Positions 20,286 to 30,499 of a stretch of DNA of 30,748 nt are shown piece after piece. Below the pieces are notes generated by a model. The model worked only from the letters and a program-made list of their open reading frames with translations. It had not been told where the DNA came from and searched no databases. Location: positions 303,624-334,371 of the forward strand of contig BFEA01000439.1 of assembly GCA_003427395.1 (NCBI GenBank). Direction: 5' to 3'. A program made the position numbers and the translations under genes. This DNA is from Chara braunii. Its lineage: Eukaryota > Streptophyta > Charophyceae > Charales > Characeae. Within the stretch, counting starts at the first letter, position 1, and every line of letters begins with the position of its first letter.

Positions 20286-21599
20286 GTATGGATCTGCTGT
20301 GACCATCTCTTTCTTTTTTTTTTCAACAGATGTTTTCGAATCCGCTTCACTTGCAAAGCTCTTGTTTCTTCTTGTGACCATCTCTTTTTTTACCAGGAAA
20401 TCGCCATTTTATGACAACAGCTGGAAACCGGGTCCAGCGTCTCATAGCCAGTACATGTAGAGGTTTGGCACAATTCAATTGGAAACAGAAATGGATGGCT
20501 GTGGCCTAGGCATGTGTCAGCTTAAGTGCCTGGCATGGACCAATATATGCGCCTTATAATTTGATCATATGTTTGAGATTTCACCACAGTGGTGCCCGTG
20601 CAATAGTGGATATTTCATCAGCTGTTTGGCTTTGACCGAAGCAGTGGAAGCACCCAATTCTTGCAGGGGCTGCTATCAGCACTGATTGGTTTGCACAGGG
20701 TTTTTTTTTTCGCGGGGGGAGGGGGAGGACAAGGGCCCATTTATGAATCATCCTCGGGTGTCATTTTCTGCTATGGCAGCGTGGATGTTCCAGATTCACG
20801 TACGTACATAAATGACATACATGAACAGGGCGCTACGACTTGAGGCTACAGGGTGTTACATGGTTCGGTTGCAAAAATTTCACTGACAATATCAAGGTTG
20901 TCCATGTGCATGTACGTGCCATGAAGTCATCGAGGCCATAAGACTCTGTGCTGCTGTGCCCTGAACAGAAATGCTTGGCCTGCATCCCGACCCTCAAGCC
21001 ACAATAAATGTTTGCGTCTGCAACAAAGTTTTGCCATCGACTTGTACCCAGTTCTGGAACTTCACAGAAGTGGCCTTGAGTGTCAGTGCAGGCAAATATT
21101 TCAACATGTGAACGCTGCACCATTTCCGTAAGTGCCAACAGGAGTGTCTCTGTAACACTATGATATAATCTCTCATTGCAAGCAGCCTGCTCTGTTTTCT
21201 CTTCATTTTTTTTTAACAAACGCCACATATGTTGTTTGAACTTTGACTGGCAAGACTGTTGTAGTGTCTGAAGCAGAGGCTGCGGGGCTTGATGAATATA
21301 TTGATGCCATAGAGCACACTCTCGTCTCCATCCCTACTCCAATCCACCTTGGACAAATGGGGTTGTGGTGTTTTGCTATCCTTGAGCGAAGTCATGGCCA
21401 TAAATCAACACGCTCTTTGTGCTCTGCTTGTATCGCCTTGAGCAACCTTAACTAGCACTTTGCCATTGTTATCGTCTCTAAGTGTAGAACCCGGTCCTCG
21501 TGTGACACGCCTCGGCCCGGGCCCAAGGAAATCCGGAGGCACGCATGACCGTTGTGGCACTGAACGTGTTTGTGGCAGCATGTCGCAGTGGCGTTTTCT
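20286..21599 (+). other. Intronic sequence without a recognised feature
   Basis: It follows a GTATGG donor. GTGACCATCTCTTTTT-like blocks at about 20298 and 20375 form a small direct repeat. Open frames at 20833-21228 (-) and 21243-21455 (+) have no motif I know and no plausible splice context with the HAC frame. No downstream HAC exon was recognised. Confidence 0.5.
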
Positions 21600-21920
21600 T
21601 TATTTTGACTGGGCCGTGTAGGTTTGTTTGTTGGCAACGTCTATGCTTGAGGGCCGTGTTCCCGCGTGGCCTGTGCGAATACAAGTACATATTAGGCCGA
21701 TTCAACTCTCCATGCTGCAGGCAAAGATTCCACTCTCTGCGGTGCATCTTTCCACGTTGCAGGTGACACATTTTTGTTTTGGGCTGGCCTGCATCAGTTC
21801 GTTGACAATGTCCGGGCTTCAGGGCTGCGTTCACGGGTGGCCTGTTCGAGTCCAAGTACATAGCAGGCCAATTCAACTCTCTGCGGTGCATCTTTCCATG
21901 TCACAGAGGAAGATCCATTC
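21600..21920 (+). repeat. Degenerate tandem duplication of about 175 bp
   Basis: Two consecutive units share blocks in the same order: GGGCC/GGCTGGCC, TTTGTTGGCAACGTC against TCGTTGACAATGTC, GGGCCGTGTTCCCGCGTGGCCTG against GGGCTGCGTTCACGGGTGGCCTG, AATACAAGTACATA against TCCAAGTACATA, and GATTCAACTCT...GCATCTTTCCA. The first runs about 21608-21780 and the second about 21781-21920. The divergence indicates an old duplication, perhaps of a TE segment. Confidence 0.7.
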
Positions 21921-21975
21921 TCCAGGGTGCAAGTGGGAGGAGAAGGGGAAAGACGATGAGCAGGAGGAGGACGGT

Positions 21976-22073
21976 GGGTCTCGCTGCTTTCTTTTCTTTG
22001 GCCTTGTATCTTCCCATGTTTTAGTGGAATATTTGTTTTCATTTGTACGTTTGGGGAGTAGTGGAGTGAAGTC
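21976..22073 (+). mobile_element. MITE-like element, copy E
   Basis: The left end GGGTCTCGCTGCTTTC and right end GGGGAGTAGTGGAGTGAAGTC are imperfect inverted repeats. The interior has TCTTCCCATGTTTTAGTGGAA and TTTTCATTTGTACGTT. It lies in the same orientation as copy A. Confidence 0.6.
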
Positions 22074-22243
22074 GGCTGAATGGGAGGAGTGCCAGGAGGA
22101 GCTGGATTTGGCGAAGTGGGATGACAAGTGGGATGACAAGTGGGAGGAGGAGTAGGATGAAGAGGGGGAAGACGACGAACATGGGAAGAACGAATGGCAG
22201 GAAAACAGAAGGTAGAAGACGGCGAGCAGGAGGGGAGGACAGT

Positions 22244-22343
22244 GGGCTTCACTCCATTACTCACCACATGTGGCCGTGTATCTTCCCATATTCTAACAAA
22301 AGATTCATTCCTTGCACCTTTGGTGTGTAGTGGAGCGAATCCC
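22244..22343 (+). mobile_element. MITE-like element, copy F
   Basis: The left end GGGCTTCACTCCATTACTCACC matches the reverse complement of the right end (22322-22343) at 18 of 22 positions, the cleanest termini of the family. The interior is CACATGTGGCCG, TCTTCCCATATTCTAAC and AAAGATTCATTCC. It is preceded by the same GAGCAGGAGG-GGAC sequence as copy E, 268 bp upstream. Confidence 0.7.
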
Positions 22344-23313
22344 AGTGAAGGGGAGGAGCACCAGGAGGAGGGGCAGGATAACAAGCGGGAGGAGGAGGGG
22401 AAAGAGGAGGAGGGGGAGGACGACGGACACGAGGGGAACGAGTGGCAGGAAAAGGAGTGGAAGGAGGAGAGGGACGGCGACGAGAGTGAGTGGAAGGAAA
22501 GACGACGAGCGAGAATGGAAGGACAGAGAACAGGAGGAAGAGGAGTGGCAGGAGGGGGAGCACAATGAGGAGGGGGAAGACGGCGAGCGGAAGGAGGGGA
22601 GCAGGACAACTACGAGGGGCAGGACAAGAAGCGGGAGGAGGAGGACGGTGAACTGGAGGAGGCAGATGACAAGTAGTGGCAGGAGGATGTCGACGATCGG
22701 GAGGAGGAGATTGGAGGGCCTTGTGAGGAAGAGGCAGGAGAAATGGAAAGAGGAGGGGGAGGATGACCACTGGACGACGAGCGGGAGGAGGATGACAACA
22801 GACAAAAGCAGTGGCGAGGAGCAAGAGGATGATGAGTGGGAGGAGGATAACAACAAATGAAGGAGCGGTGGGAGTAGGATTGGAACGAGGACGGGGACGC
22901 CCAGTTCTAGGAGGAGGAGAGGAAGGAGGAGCAGGAAGAGGAGGAGAAGCGGGAAGAGGAGGCGGCTATCCAGCAGTGGACCGCTTGAGGCTCTGCCTTC
23001 CTGTGCCCGTTTTATCTTTTTCTATTACATTGGTGCAGGAAACTGTGCTCCTCATCTCCACTTCTTTCTCGTCCCAGTTCCCAGCATTGAACACAACTTG
23101 CTCATCACCGGTCTCCCGTAGCCACCTCTGCCATTGCGCCTATCAGCTGCCACACGTATTGCTCATCTCCTCGCAGGTGCCATACCAACGGCAGTTCTCA
23201 ACTGTACAGGGTATCTCCTGGAGGGTGTTGCCACAGCTCCCCTTGTCCCCTTGCTTGCCAACCTCTCTGCACAGAGTTCACTGCCTGCTATGCTGCCAGA
23301 AGTGGATGATTGC

Positions 23314-23336
23314 CAGAAGTGGATAATTCACTTCTG
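23314..23336. repeat. Perfect 8-bp inverted repeat beside the retrotransposon edge
   Basis: CAGAAGTG, a 7-bp spacer, then CACTTCTG. A direct repeat GCCAGAAGTGGAT occurs 17 bp upstream. It ends four bases before the putative left LTR boundary. Confidence 0.7.
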
Positions 23337-23340
23337 AAAT

Positions 23341-24190
23341 TGGTTATAACCTTCATGGTATGGAGTGCAATCAGACTCGCTTTCTTCTTCGCTCCACATA
23401 CATGCAAACAGATGGCGAATCCCACTGGTGCACATCGCCCACGCAAAACTCAGAGATATGGAAATCGAGAACTCAGTTCAGATGCAAACTTGCTTCCACA
23501 GGCTATGGTGCATAAGCGCCTGCACATCCAACCCTCGATACTGTTTCCAACACCACTGTTCACACTCACTCGACTCTGGATCACCCTGAATACCCCACAC
23601 ACGTACACACTCTTGCGTCTCTCTCCTATCTACAGCGGCTATGGGCGCTTAACCATTAACTATGGCTACGCTAACTTCTTCCAGCCCACTTCGACTTCGG
23701 GCGCTCTGCAGACCACCTCGCACAAGTCGCTTGAGACCGCGCTTCCGCATGGCTTACACAGCGAATGATCCCATCGCTGGACGCTGCCCCTTGATTTATA
23801 CTTCTGTTGGTCGCTGGTCTGCCCCTTTGCGCCAGGCCCTCGGTGCACACAGTCCCACACGGTACTTGCTTGACTGGACTGCGACTGACTGGACCGGTAC
23901 CGCTGACTGCACGGCGTTCCACTGCCGACTCGATGCAGTCGTACTGCCTACTCGACGCAGCTGGACCTACGACTTACCTACAGACCTCTAGCCTAGCAGT
24001 TTCGACCTCTACACATCTGTAACCCCTACTTGACAGATCTACAGATCGAACCCCTAACAACTACGGGGACCTATGACAATGGTACAGTCTCTACTAAAAC
24101 ACAGGTCGCGGGTTCAAAACACACAGGGGTCTACTCGATACCGTACACGGGTGCAGGTACGGTCTAGGGATCGAACCCTGGGATCTCCAT
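23341..24190 (-). repeat. Left LTR (3' LTR) of the Gypsy element
   Basis: The + strand copy starts TGGTTATAACC at 23341. Over its first 250 bases or so it shares collinear blocks with 30500-30748: ACTC-GAGATATGG, GGCTATGG-GC, TTCACAC and CGACTC-GGATCACCCTG. The inner edge (a CA near 24190) is an estimate, because the matching end of the other LTR is outside the window. Confidence 0.65.
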
Positions 24191-24257
24191 CTGCTTCTGC
24201 AAAGGTGAAAACCGTTTCACTCCCGCCGGCCTAAATTCGAGGTCCTCCGAGAATACT

Positions 24258-24660
24258 TCAGTCCAAGGCCGGACCTCTACCCTTCTTATCTCTCTCATAG
24301 GCTTGGACTATATTAGGAGCTGTCTCTAGAAGTTCTGCTCTGGTGAACCAGCGGTCGTATTCAGGTTCTTGATAAGAGAATCTGACTTTGTACTGTTTCT
24401 GTGGACGACCTCTACCTCCTGTCTTGAAGACATCCTCACCTACTATGCCATCGATGTCGTACCTCCCATCCATATCCGGAGGAATCGTAGACCTTCGTGA
24501 TGGAAACTGTTGGCTTGTTGTACAAGGTAACAACTTCGATGCATGGAAAACTGGGTAGGTGTGGAGGTGTGCTGGAATCTCTATCGTGTAGGATGGTCCA
24601 TCCTCTCCACCCTTGACTTCTAGGACTGGCCACGGTCCTCTATAAGCAGGTAGCAGCTTT
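24258..24660 (-). pseudogene. Gypsy integrase C-terminus and chromodomain
   Basis: The terminal frame (24258-24533) reads YDIDGIVGEDVFKTGGRGRP then QYKVRFSYQEPEYDRWFTRA, a chromodomain-like fold. Chromoviral integrases use such domains to target chromatin (family knowledge). Upstream, GPWPVLEV-like and IEIPAHLHTYPVFHASKL-like pieces are spread over different frames, so the linker to the integrase core carries frameshifts. Confidence 0.75.
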
Positions 24661-24752
24661 TGCGAGATGTTCTCCTCAGGAGCAAACTCTTTTGGCTTGA
24701 CCTAGACTAAGTCGCCGACTTGGAACTGTGAAGGGCGACAATGTTTGTTGGC

Positions 24753-25634
24753 TTACTCTATCATTCTGTGCTGGGCCTTCCTGAGGTTCTCAACTACTGT
24801 AGCTATCTCTTTCTCGTGCTGTATTGCAAACTCCTTGGTACCGGGCGGTAACCTTTGAATCTGATCCCGGTTAAGTTCTTCAAACGGTCTGCGTGGTTTA
24901 AAAGACTTATTTAGCTCATTGGGAGTGCGACAAGTGGCTAAGTGCACGCTATTATTGTAGGGACTGGCTACTTTTGGAAGCATCTCATCCCAGTCCAGTT
25001 GATCGGGCCTAATGTACATCCTTAAAACTTGCTGAAGGACTTTATTCATATGTTCGGTCTGTCCGTTTGTCTCTGGATGACGGCCAGACGACATTAACAA
25101 CTTTGATCCGTAGTCTTTCATTAAGTCCTGCCAATTCTGACTAGTGAACCGGGTGTCTTTGTCACTTACTATAGACAACGGTAGCCGATGTTCACTGACC
25201 CAGTGGTCGAAAAACTTTCGGATCACTAAATCTACGCGTGCCTCAGAAGGCAAAGGAATGAAAATGGCATACTTCCTAAACCTGTCTACTACAACCATGA
25301 CTTCACTCTTGCCATGTCTACTTTTGACGCCAGCGTCCATGAAATCTATAGACACTGAATCTCCGGGTCCTTCTGGAATAGGCAATTGTCTGATAAGACC
25401 TAGAGGGGCTCGCGTATTAGTCTTGTTCCTTTGACATACTTCGCAATTGCGTACGTATTCTATGCAGTCGACCTTCATACCAGGCCAGGTATACGCACAC
25501 ATGAGGTTGGCTAATGTCTTTTGCCAACCGAAATGTCCCTCTGTATCATGGCATTCCCCTAGGATTAAGCTTCGGATCTCTTCACTATTGGGAACGCATA
25601 GGCGGTTAACAACATTAGTCTTCTCAAATAACAA
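24753..25634 (-). CDS. Gypsy integrase, intact frame
   Basis: A 293-residue frame. An H2C2 zinc finger (HDTEGH ... CEVCQRN) leads, followed by the catalytic core: Asp in SIDFMD, Asp in VSDKDTRFTS and Glu in PETNGQTEHM, that is D,D,E. It would insert reverse-transcribed cDNA into the genome. The frame starts directly after the RNase H stop and ends before the frameshifted chromodomain. It is the best preserved part of the element. Without intact RT it cannot act in cis. Confidence 0.9.
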   Translation of the reverse strand: MLFEKTNVVNRLCVPNSEEIRSLILGECHDTEGHFGWQKTLANLMCAYTWPGMKVDCIEYVRNCEVCQRNKTNTRAPLGLIRQLPIPEGPGDSVSIDFMDAGVKSRHGKSEVMVVVDRFRKYAIFIPLPSEARVDLVIRKFFDHWVSEHRLPLSIVSDKDTRFTSQNWQDLMKDYGSKLLMSSGRHPETNGQTEHMNKVLQQVLRMYIRPDQLDWDEMLPKVASPYNNSVHLATCRTPNELNKSFKPRRPFEELNRDQIQRLPPGTKEFAIQHEKEIATVVENLRKAQHRMIE

Positions 25635-25639
25635 GCCGT

Positions 25640-26176
25640 CTATAGTGCGGTAATCTGGTTTTGATTCTGGTGCCTCCTTAACCCCCTTGAGGAGTCGCTA
25701 TAGATAGGGTCCTGCGCATACGCTTCTTTGACTCTCTGCTGCAGGTCTCTCCCTATATCCAGGTAGTGCACTATTGCTCCAAAGTAGTCTGATCTCCTAC
25801 TCAGGGCGTCCGCAACTACATTGTACTTTCCCTTGACTGGCTTAAGCTCAAAATCATACTGATCTATCTCTGCGGCCCACCTAGTTAGTTTTGGTGTCAT
25901 CTTGGCTTGCGAATTCAGCCACCTTAGTGTCTCGTGGTTTGAGTGCCTCCCCAACAAGTAGTGCTTCCAGTGTTCTAACGCTTGCCTGAGAGCGAAGAGT
26001 TTCCTCTCGTAGGTGGATGTTACCACCTTTTCTGAGGGCATTCTAGCAGACATGAACTGTATGGGTTTGTATCCATTACCATCGTCTTGCTGTAGAACAG
26101 CACCTGTGCCATATTGGCTTGCATCTGTGGTGATGACGAATGACAATGATGGATTGGCTACCTTAAGGACAGGGTA
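25640..26176 (-). pseudogene. Gypsy RNase H domain
   Basis: The frame reads FVITTDASQYGTGAVLQQDD (first catalytic Asp), then TSTYERKLFALRQAL (catalytic Glu) and YNVVADALSRR (third Asp), the normal RNase H layout after a Gypsy RT. A stop near 26174 separates it from the RT frame, and it ends at a stop just before integrase. The expected fusion to RT and integrase in one Pol frame is therefore broken. Confidence 0.82.
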
Positions 26177-26905
26177 CTATATTAAGGCCCGCTTTAACTT
26201 CTTCAGGGTCGCTGTGCAGTCTTTATCCCACTTCCAAATTGCCTCTTTCTTTAGCAACCTGCGAAGGGGAGCAGCGATGGTGGAGAAGTTCCTGACGAAC
26301 TTTCTATAATAAGTTGCTAACCCCAAAAACGACCACAACTCTGTCAGCGTGCGGGGAGTCGACCAGTCTTTAATCGCTGCTATCTTGCTGTCTTCAGGCT
26401 TTATGCCATCTCCATCTAGAACGTGGCCCAGGTATAAAACCTGTGTCTTGGCCCACTCACACTTCTTCGCATTGATCTTGAAGTTAGCTTCTCTCAGCTT
26501 CTCCAAGACCTGCCTTAGATGGTCCTCATGCTCCTGGAGGGTCTTACTAAATACTAGAATGTCATCTAGATCTACGACTACAAATCTATCTAACCACGGC
26601 CTAAACAAGTCATTCATACAACACTGAAAAGTAGGCGCGTTGGTTAGTCCAAAAGGCATCACTATAAACTCTAGTGCTCGTATCTGGTCTCGAACGTCGT
26701 CTTGTGCTGATCATCAGGATGAACCTCTATCTGAAGATAGCCTGACTTCAAATCCATCTTAGAGAAGTATCGGCAGCCCTGCACTCGATACAATAAATCA
26801 TCTATTCGAGGCAGTGGTTCTGTGTTCTTCACTGTGATGGCATTCTCAACTCTCCTTCCTTTTTGGGAACAAACAGAACAGGCGCTCCAAACGGAGACGA
26901 GCTGG
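26177..26905 (-). pseudogene. Gypsy reverse transcriptase, inactivated
   Basis: The C-terminal half is open: VMPFGLTNAPTFQ, the catalytic box region VVDLDDILVFS, LGHVLDGDGIKPEDSK and FLGLATYYRKFVRNFS. The box reads DLDD where the family has a Tyr or Phe first. The N-terminal half (26663-26905) needs frame changes: YFSKMDLKSGYLQIE (first catalytic Asp) is visible, but the conserved segment between the KKEGELR-like stretch and AITVKN is missing, apparently by deletion. A further one-base loss precedes VMPFGL. Confidence 0.85.
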
Positions 26906-26907
26906 GC

Positions 26908-27638
26908 CTAATCCAACCCTTCTAACTGCTTTTGCATCTCCTCTAACTCCCTTGGGAAGATTCTATACACCTGTCCTTTTTGGAGTTCTACTGCCATTTC
27001 TATCTCAATTCGGTGCTGGATCCGCCGCTGTACTACTCCTGTAGGCGGCTCAGACAGGTCTGCATACTCCTCCACCAACTTGGCAATACGAGGGTCTATG
27101 GGCTCTTCGGACTTAGGCTCGGTGATTGGCCTAACATAGGCAACGAAAACCTGTTCTTCTAGCTTCTCCTTCTTCACTAACCTTGCGAATGCAAGAGCGC
27201 TGCGACCGCAATGTGCTAAAGGGTTCTCTACCCCTGACACATGAAACAAGCGGCCAGTCTTGACTCCACTTGAAGGAGTTGGGAGCCTATACTCATGCTC
27301 TCTCAAATGAAGTGTGGCACCTGCTGCCTCTCCCCAGTCCATTCCTAGGACTATATCAAACGGTAGGTTGTCTTCTACGAGGAGAGTCAGGGAATGGAGA
27401 ACTGTTTCTACCTTCCCATCTTTCTTTGGGCGAAAATAAGCTTGGACTCCCTCGACGTAATCCTCGACTTGCATTGAGGTTCCTCTAACTTTTGGACCTT
27501 CAAATTCAGCTTCAACTTCTGTAGCGCTTTACGACTAATATAACTACGGGTAGCCCCACTGTCTATAAGGGCCCCTACTCTGCCTTTAAAAATCTCTACA
27601 TCTACTAACACTACCTGTCCTTTCTCATCCTTCTTCAT
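26908..27638 (-). pseudogene. Gypsy aspartic protease and linker to RT
   Basis: The first frame (27408-27638) carries ALIDSGATRSYISRKAL, the DSGA active-site motif of retroviral-type aspartic proteases. The frame then shifts, and the second (26908-27474) gives PFDIVLGMDW, the expected downstream protease motif, followed by an acidic linker ending [13 protein letters not shown], which normally enters RT. The active-site motif is intact but the domain is split between frames. Confidence 0.82.
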
Positions 27639-27839
27639 CTTGGCCTAGACAGGCATCCTCTCCTTCAGTTCTTCTGCAACGCCAATGAGGGAAGTGCCTA
27701 GAGAGACCCTAACGCAAGCAGTCTTTGGACAACTTTCTAGGCACTGGCCAACGACCTCTGCCATAGACACGTGGGTTGGGAGTTTCTCTATGGTGCGCAC
27801 ACTCTTCTCCACATGGTCTAGGGGTAAGGACAGTTGCAA

Positions 27840-29838
27840 TCCCTACCGACGGTTGCCTTTTGCTGCCTGTGCAGCAAATCGGGCCTCTCTATACTTTGGG
27901 CTTGATAATATGACCTGGATCACCGCAGTAAATGCATTGATCCTGGTCTATCCTTTTCTGCCAGACTTTCTGATCGAGACCCAAGTCCTCCCAAGGCTTG
28001 CCTTGTGGCAAACCTGGGTGCCATCCACCCCTCCTATAAGGTGACTGATTAGAACGAGGACGGATTTGCGGGGGACCTTGACCCCTACCTCCCTCTTGGC
28101 GGTTTCCCCTGCCGCCAACCCTTGATCATCCTGTCCTCGACCACTTGAGGCCTGGCCCCCTTGGCCTCGGCCTCCTCCTCTTCCCTGCGGTCTGCCTCCA
28201 GCCGCGACAGCAACATAGGAACTCCCTTGACCTACACTCCTGTCCTCCTCCTCGAGGCCCCACTCTATCTCACTATACGGGACCTCCTCCATACCTCCAT
28301 CCAAAGTCAGGATTACACTATCCCTCCCCTTAACCTGCCCTGAAATGGTCCGGCCCTTCCACTTCTTACCCTTTTGGAAATCTCTATGCCAAAAGGCCTT
28401 CACTGGCGTGGACTGGGCCTCGTACCCAACAACGTCGCGACCCAACCTATCATAAGTCATACCCTGTTCTCGCGACTTGTCGTAAAAATGCCCGTGCAAA
28501 CTCTCGGGCATCGCTCGATAAAATAACTGAACGAATTGTGGCTCAGTGACCCCATGGTTAGGGACGGCGACAAGCTCGTCCATGGCTCCCTTGAGTGCTC
28601 TTGCACTCTTCCACTGTCGTGTGTGGATTGTTTGGAGCTAGTCTGATGCTTTAATTCCTTTAGTTACATCCGTGAAATGTTCGCGAATTAACTTTAGGAA
28701 TTCGCTCAGGGGAGTGATGGTGGAGTACGCCACCATGTCATTATCACATTTGGCGGCGCGGGCTAACGACTTGGCGAAGCTAGACGCTTTGTCCCTAAGG
28801 GCGTGGAATGTGACGAGGACTTGCTCCTCAGGAATAATATCCTGGAGGTGCACGTAGGAGTTGATGTTGGCTTCCCAATCATCGAAATCTTCTCCTTGTT
28901 TCCCGCTGTAGGCGTAAGGAAACTTGATCTTGACTCGTTCCCTGCGCGGGCGTGCCTCCTCCTCCTTTGGGGCTGCTATCTTGACGCCCTCTATGGCGCC
29001 AACAAAGAACTGTTTTGTGTTCTTTATGCGGGCCTGCATCTCAGAGCCCATCCGCATCATCATATCGTGGGCAAAATCTCTAAAAGCTACTCGGATGGAC
29101 TGTAGGGATATGTCATGGCCCCTAGAGGCATGCATCTGCTCCTGCCAGACGGGAATCAACACATCTTTTTTTTTCGCTATCGTGTCCACCTTACTCTACA
29201 AGTCCCCTTGTGCTAGTGCATTTGAATGCTGATCTGCTGCGACAACCAATTCCTTCTCCAACTCAGTGGTCGCCACTATGCGCCTCCTCCTCTGCCTTCT
29301 CAGTCACAACTTCCACTCCATTCTTTTCTCATCCTCTAGGGCCTGCTGCTCTAACGGATCTGACAAGGCCTTTATTTCTGCCACTGCAGCATCCCTCTCG
29401 TCCTGGGGAATGTACATCAAGGCTTCTTCATCCTCCCCCAGGGATAAGTTTGCCACCCATTCTGTCACCATCTTTTCTAGTTTCTTCTGGTCTTCACTGG
29501 TCCCACTGGACTCCCCTCTTTCCTCTCTCCTCCCAGTCCTCAACAGGGGTATCTCCTCTTCTTCCTCTTCTTCTTCTTCTACTTCTTTAAGTTGCTCCTC
29601 TTCTCTCTTCACCCTCTCCATCTCTTCCTCAAGCTTCTTCTTCTTCGCCGCCTGTGCTTCCGACAGGGCCTTTGGTGAACCAAAAATGAATTTGCCTAAA
29701 CAAGTTGGCCTCCTTCTCTTCTCTCTCTCTCAGTATAGCGGCGGCACTCTCCTCCCTCTCCTTCGTATTTGGGGTGGTGCTCGTTCCACTACGTGTGTCA
29801 ACCATGGTGACAGGTGTACAACCGGATGGCAGTTCCAC
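27840..29838 (-). pseudogene. Gypsy Gag polyprotein, broken into several frames
   Basis: The N-terminus (29838-29629) contains MVDTRSGTSTTPNTKEREES. A Glu-rich piece (29621-29304) ends with EWVANLSLGEDEEALMYIP. The capsid-like part (29189-28638) has KIKFPYAYSGKQGEDFDDWE, a typical Gypsy Gag core entry. The last part (28583-27948) is Gly/Arg-rich. A zinc knuckle follows in another frame near 27897-27936 (CIYCGDPGH), but the final Cys is missing. At least four frame breaks are present. Confidence 0.78.
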
Positions 29839-30499
29839 TCCTCACCACAAGACTCTCTCCCCCTGACTGACTCAATTAAGGACCACAGAGCCTTACCCTT
29901 TGATCCAGCCAGGTTACCACAGCCGACGGAAGCTTTCGCCACCACTGTCCTTTACAATCCAGACCCAGGTGCCCTGCAGCTGCAGTCAATCCCACCTGGC
30001 TTTCACTTCGGTTCAGGACTCTGTCAACTAGGGTCTCTAGCCTGACTCTACTTCCAAGCTGTCACTACAGGACTTACTGCTGATCAGGAGGCATTTAAGG
30101 AGATCCCCCGTAACTCCTCAGGTATTATTTAACGTCGCAAACAGGATGACGTGATCAGCAAGTCCTCTCAATACGTAGACAGCTGGTTGTGCAGCCCACA
30201 GCTCGGATTTTGGGACTACCGTGCCACACTGAGCAGCCCGCCGGTCTGTAGCGGTCCTTGGGAGGGTTTGTCCTCCAGGTCAGTTAGTCATCAGGCATGG
30301 CCTTTAGCCCTACTCAGCCCGTGTGGGTTTGGTCAACGCAGATCTATGACCTCATTCACAAAGTTCCTATCACCTGGACAGAAGAGACTCAATGCAGAAA
30401 GAAGAGACAAACTGACTCAGCAGGTACCATGGGGTGTGTGCACATCCACAGGGTGAGGGAAAAGGCTGAAGGCTTGGCGAGAGTATACCGGCTCCAGCT
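29839..30499 (-). other. Gypsy 5' untranslated region
   Basis: This lies between the Gag start and the right LTR. The primer-binding site should adjoin the LTR near 30475-30499. TGGAGCCGGTATACTC on the - strand begins with TGG three bases inside the boundary, but I cannot assign it to a tRNA. Confidence 0.5.

Larger units (their letters stand above)
21930..22990 (+). repeat. Polypurine (GGA-rich) minisatellite-like region
   Basis: The + strand is strongly purine-biased with GGAGGA, GGGAGGAGGA and GACGACG-type units, especially 22340-22990. MITE copies interrupt it at 21976-22073 and 22244-22343. Long frames on both strands (Glu/Arg/Gly-rich on +, Pro/Ser/Leu-rich on -) are consequences of the composition. 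Confidence 0.85.

Noticed and set aside
20330-20414. Possible small HAC exon after the CAACAG at 20325-20330
   Set aside because: The translated pieces do not resemble the HAT domain that should follow, and no matching donor is convincing.
20833-21228. 131-residue frame on the - strand with several Cys and His
   Set aside because: No metal-binding spacing or family motif could be recognised.
22194-22860. Several long Glu/Arg-rich and Pro/Leu-rich frames on both strands
   Set aside because: All frames stay open because of purine bias, and the MITE copies interrupt them.
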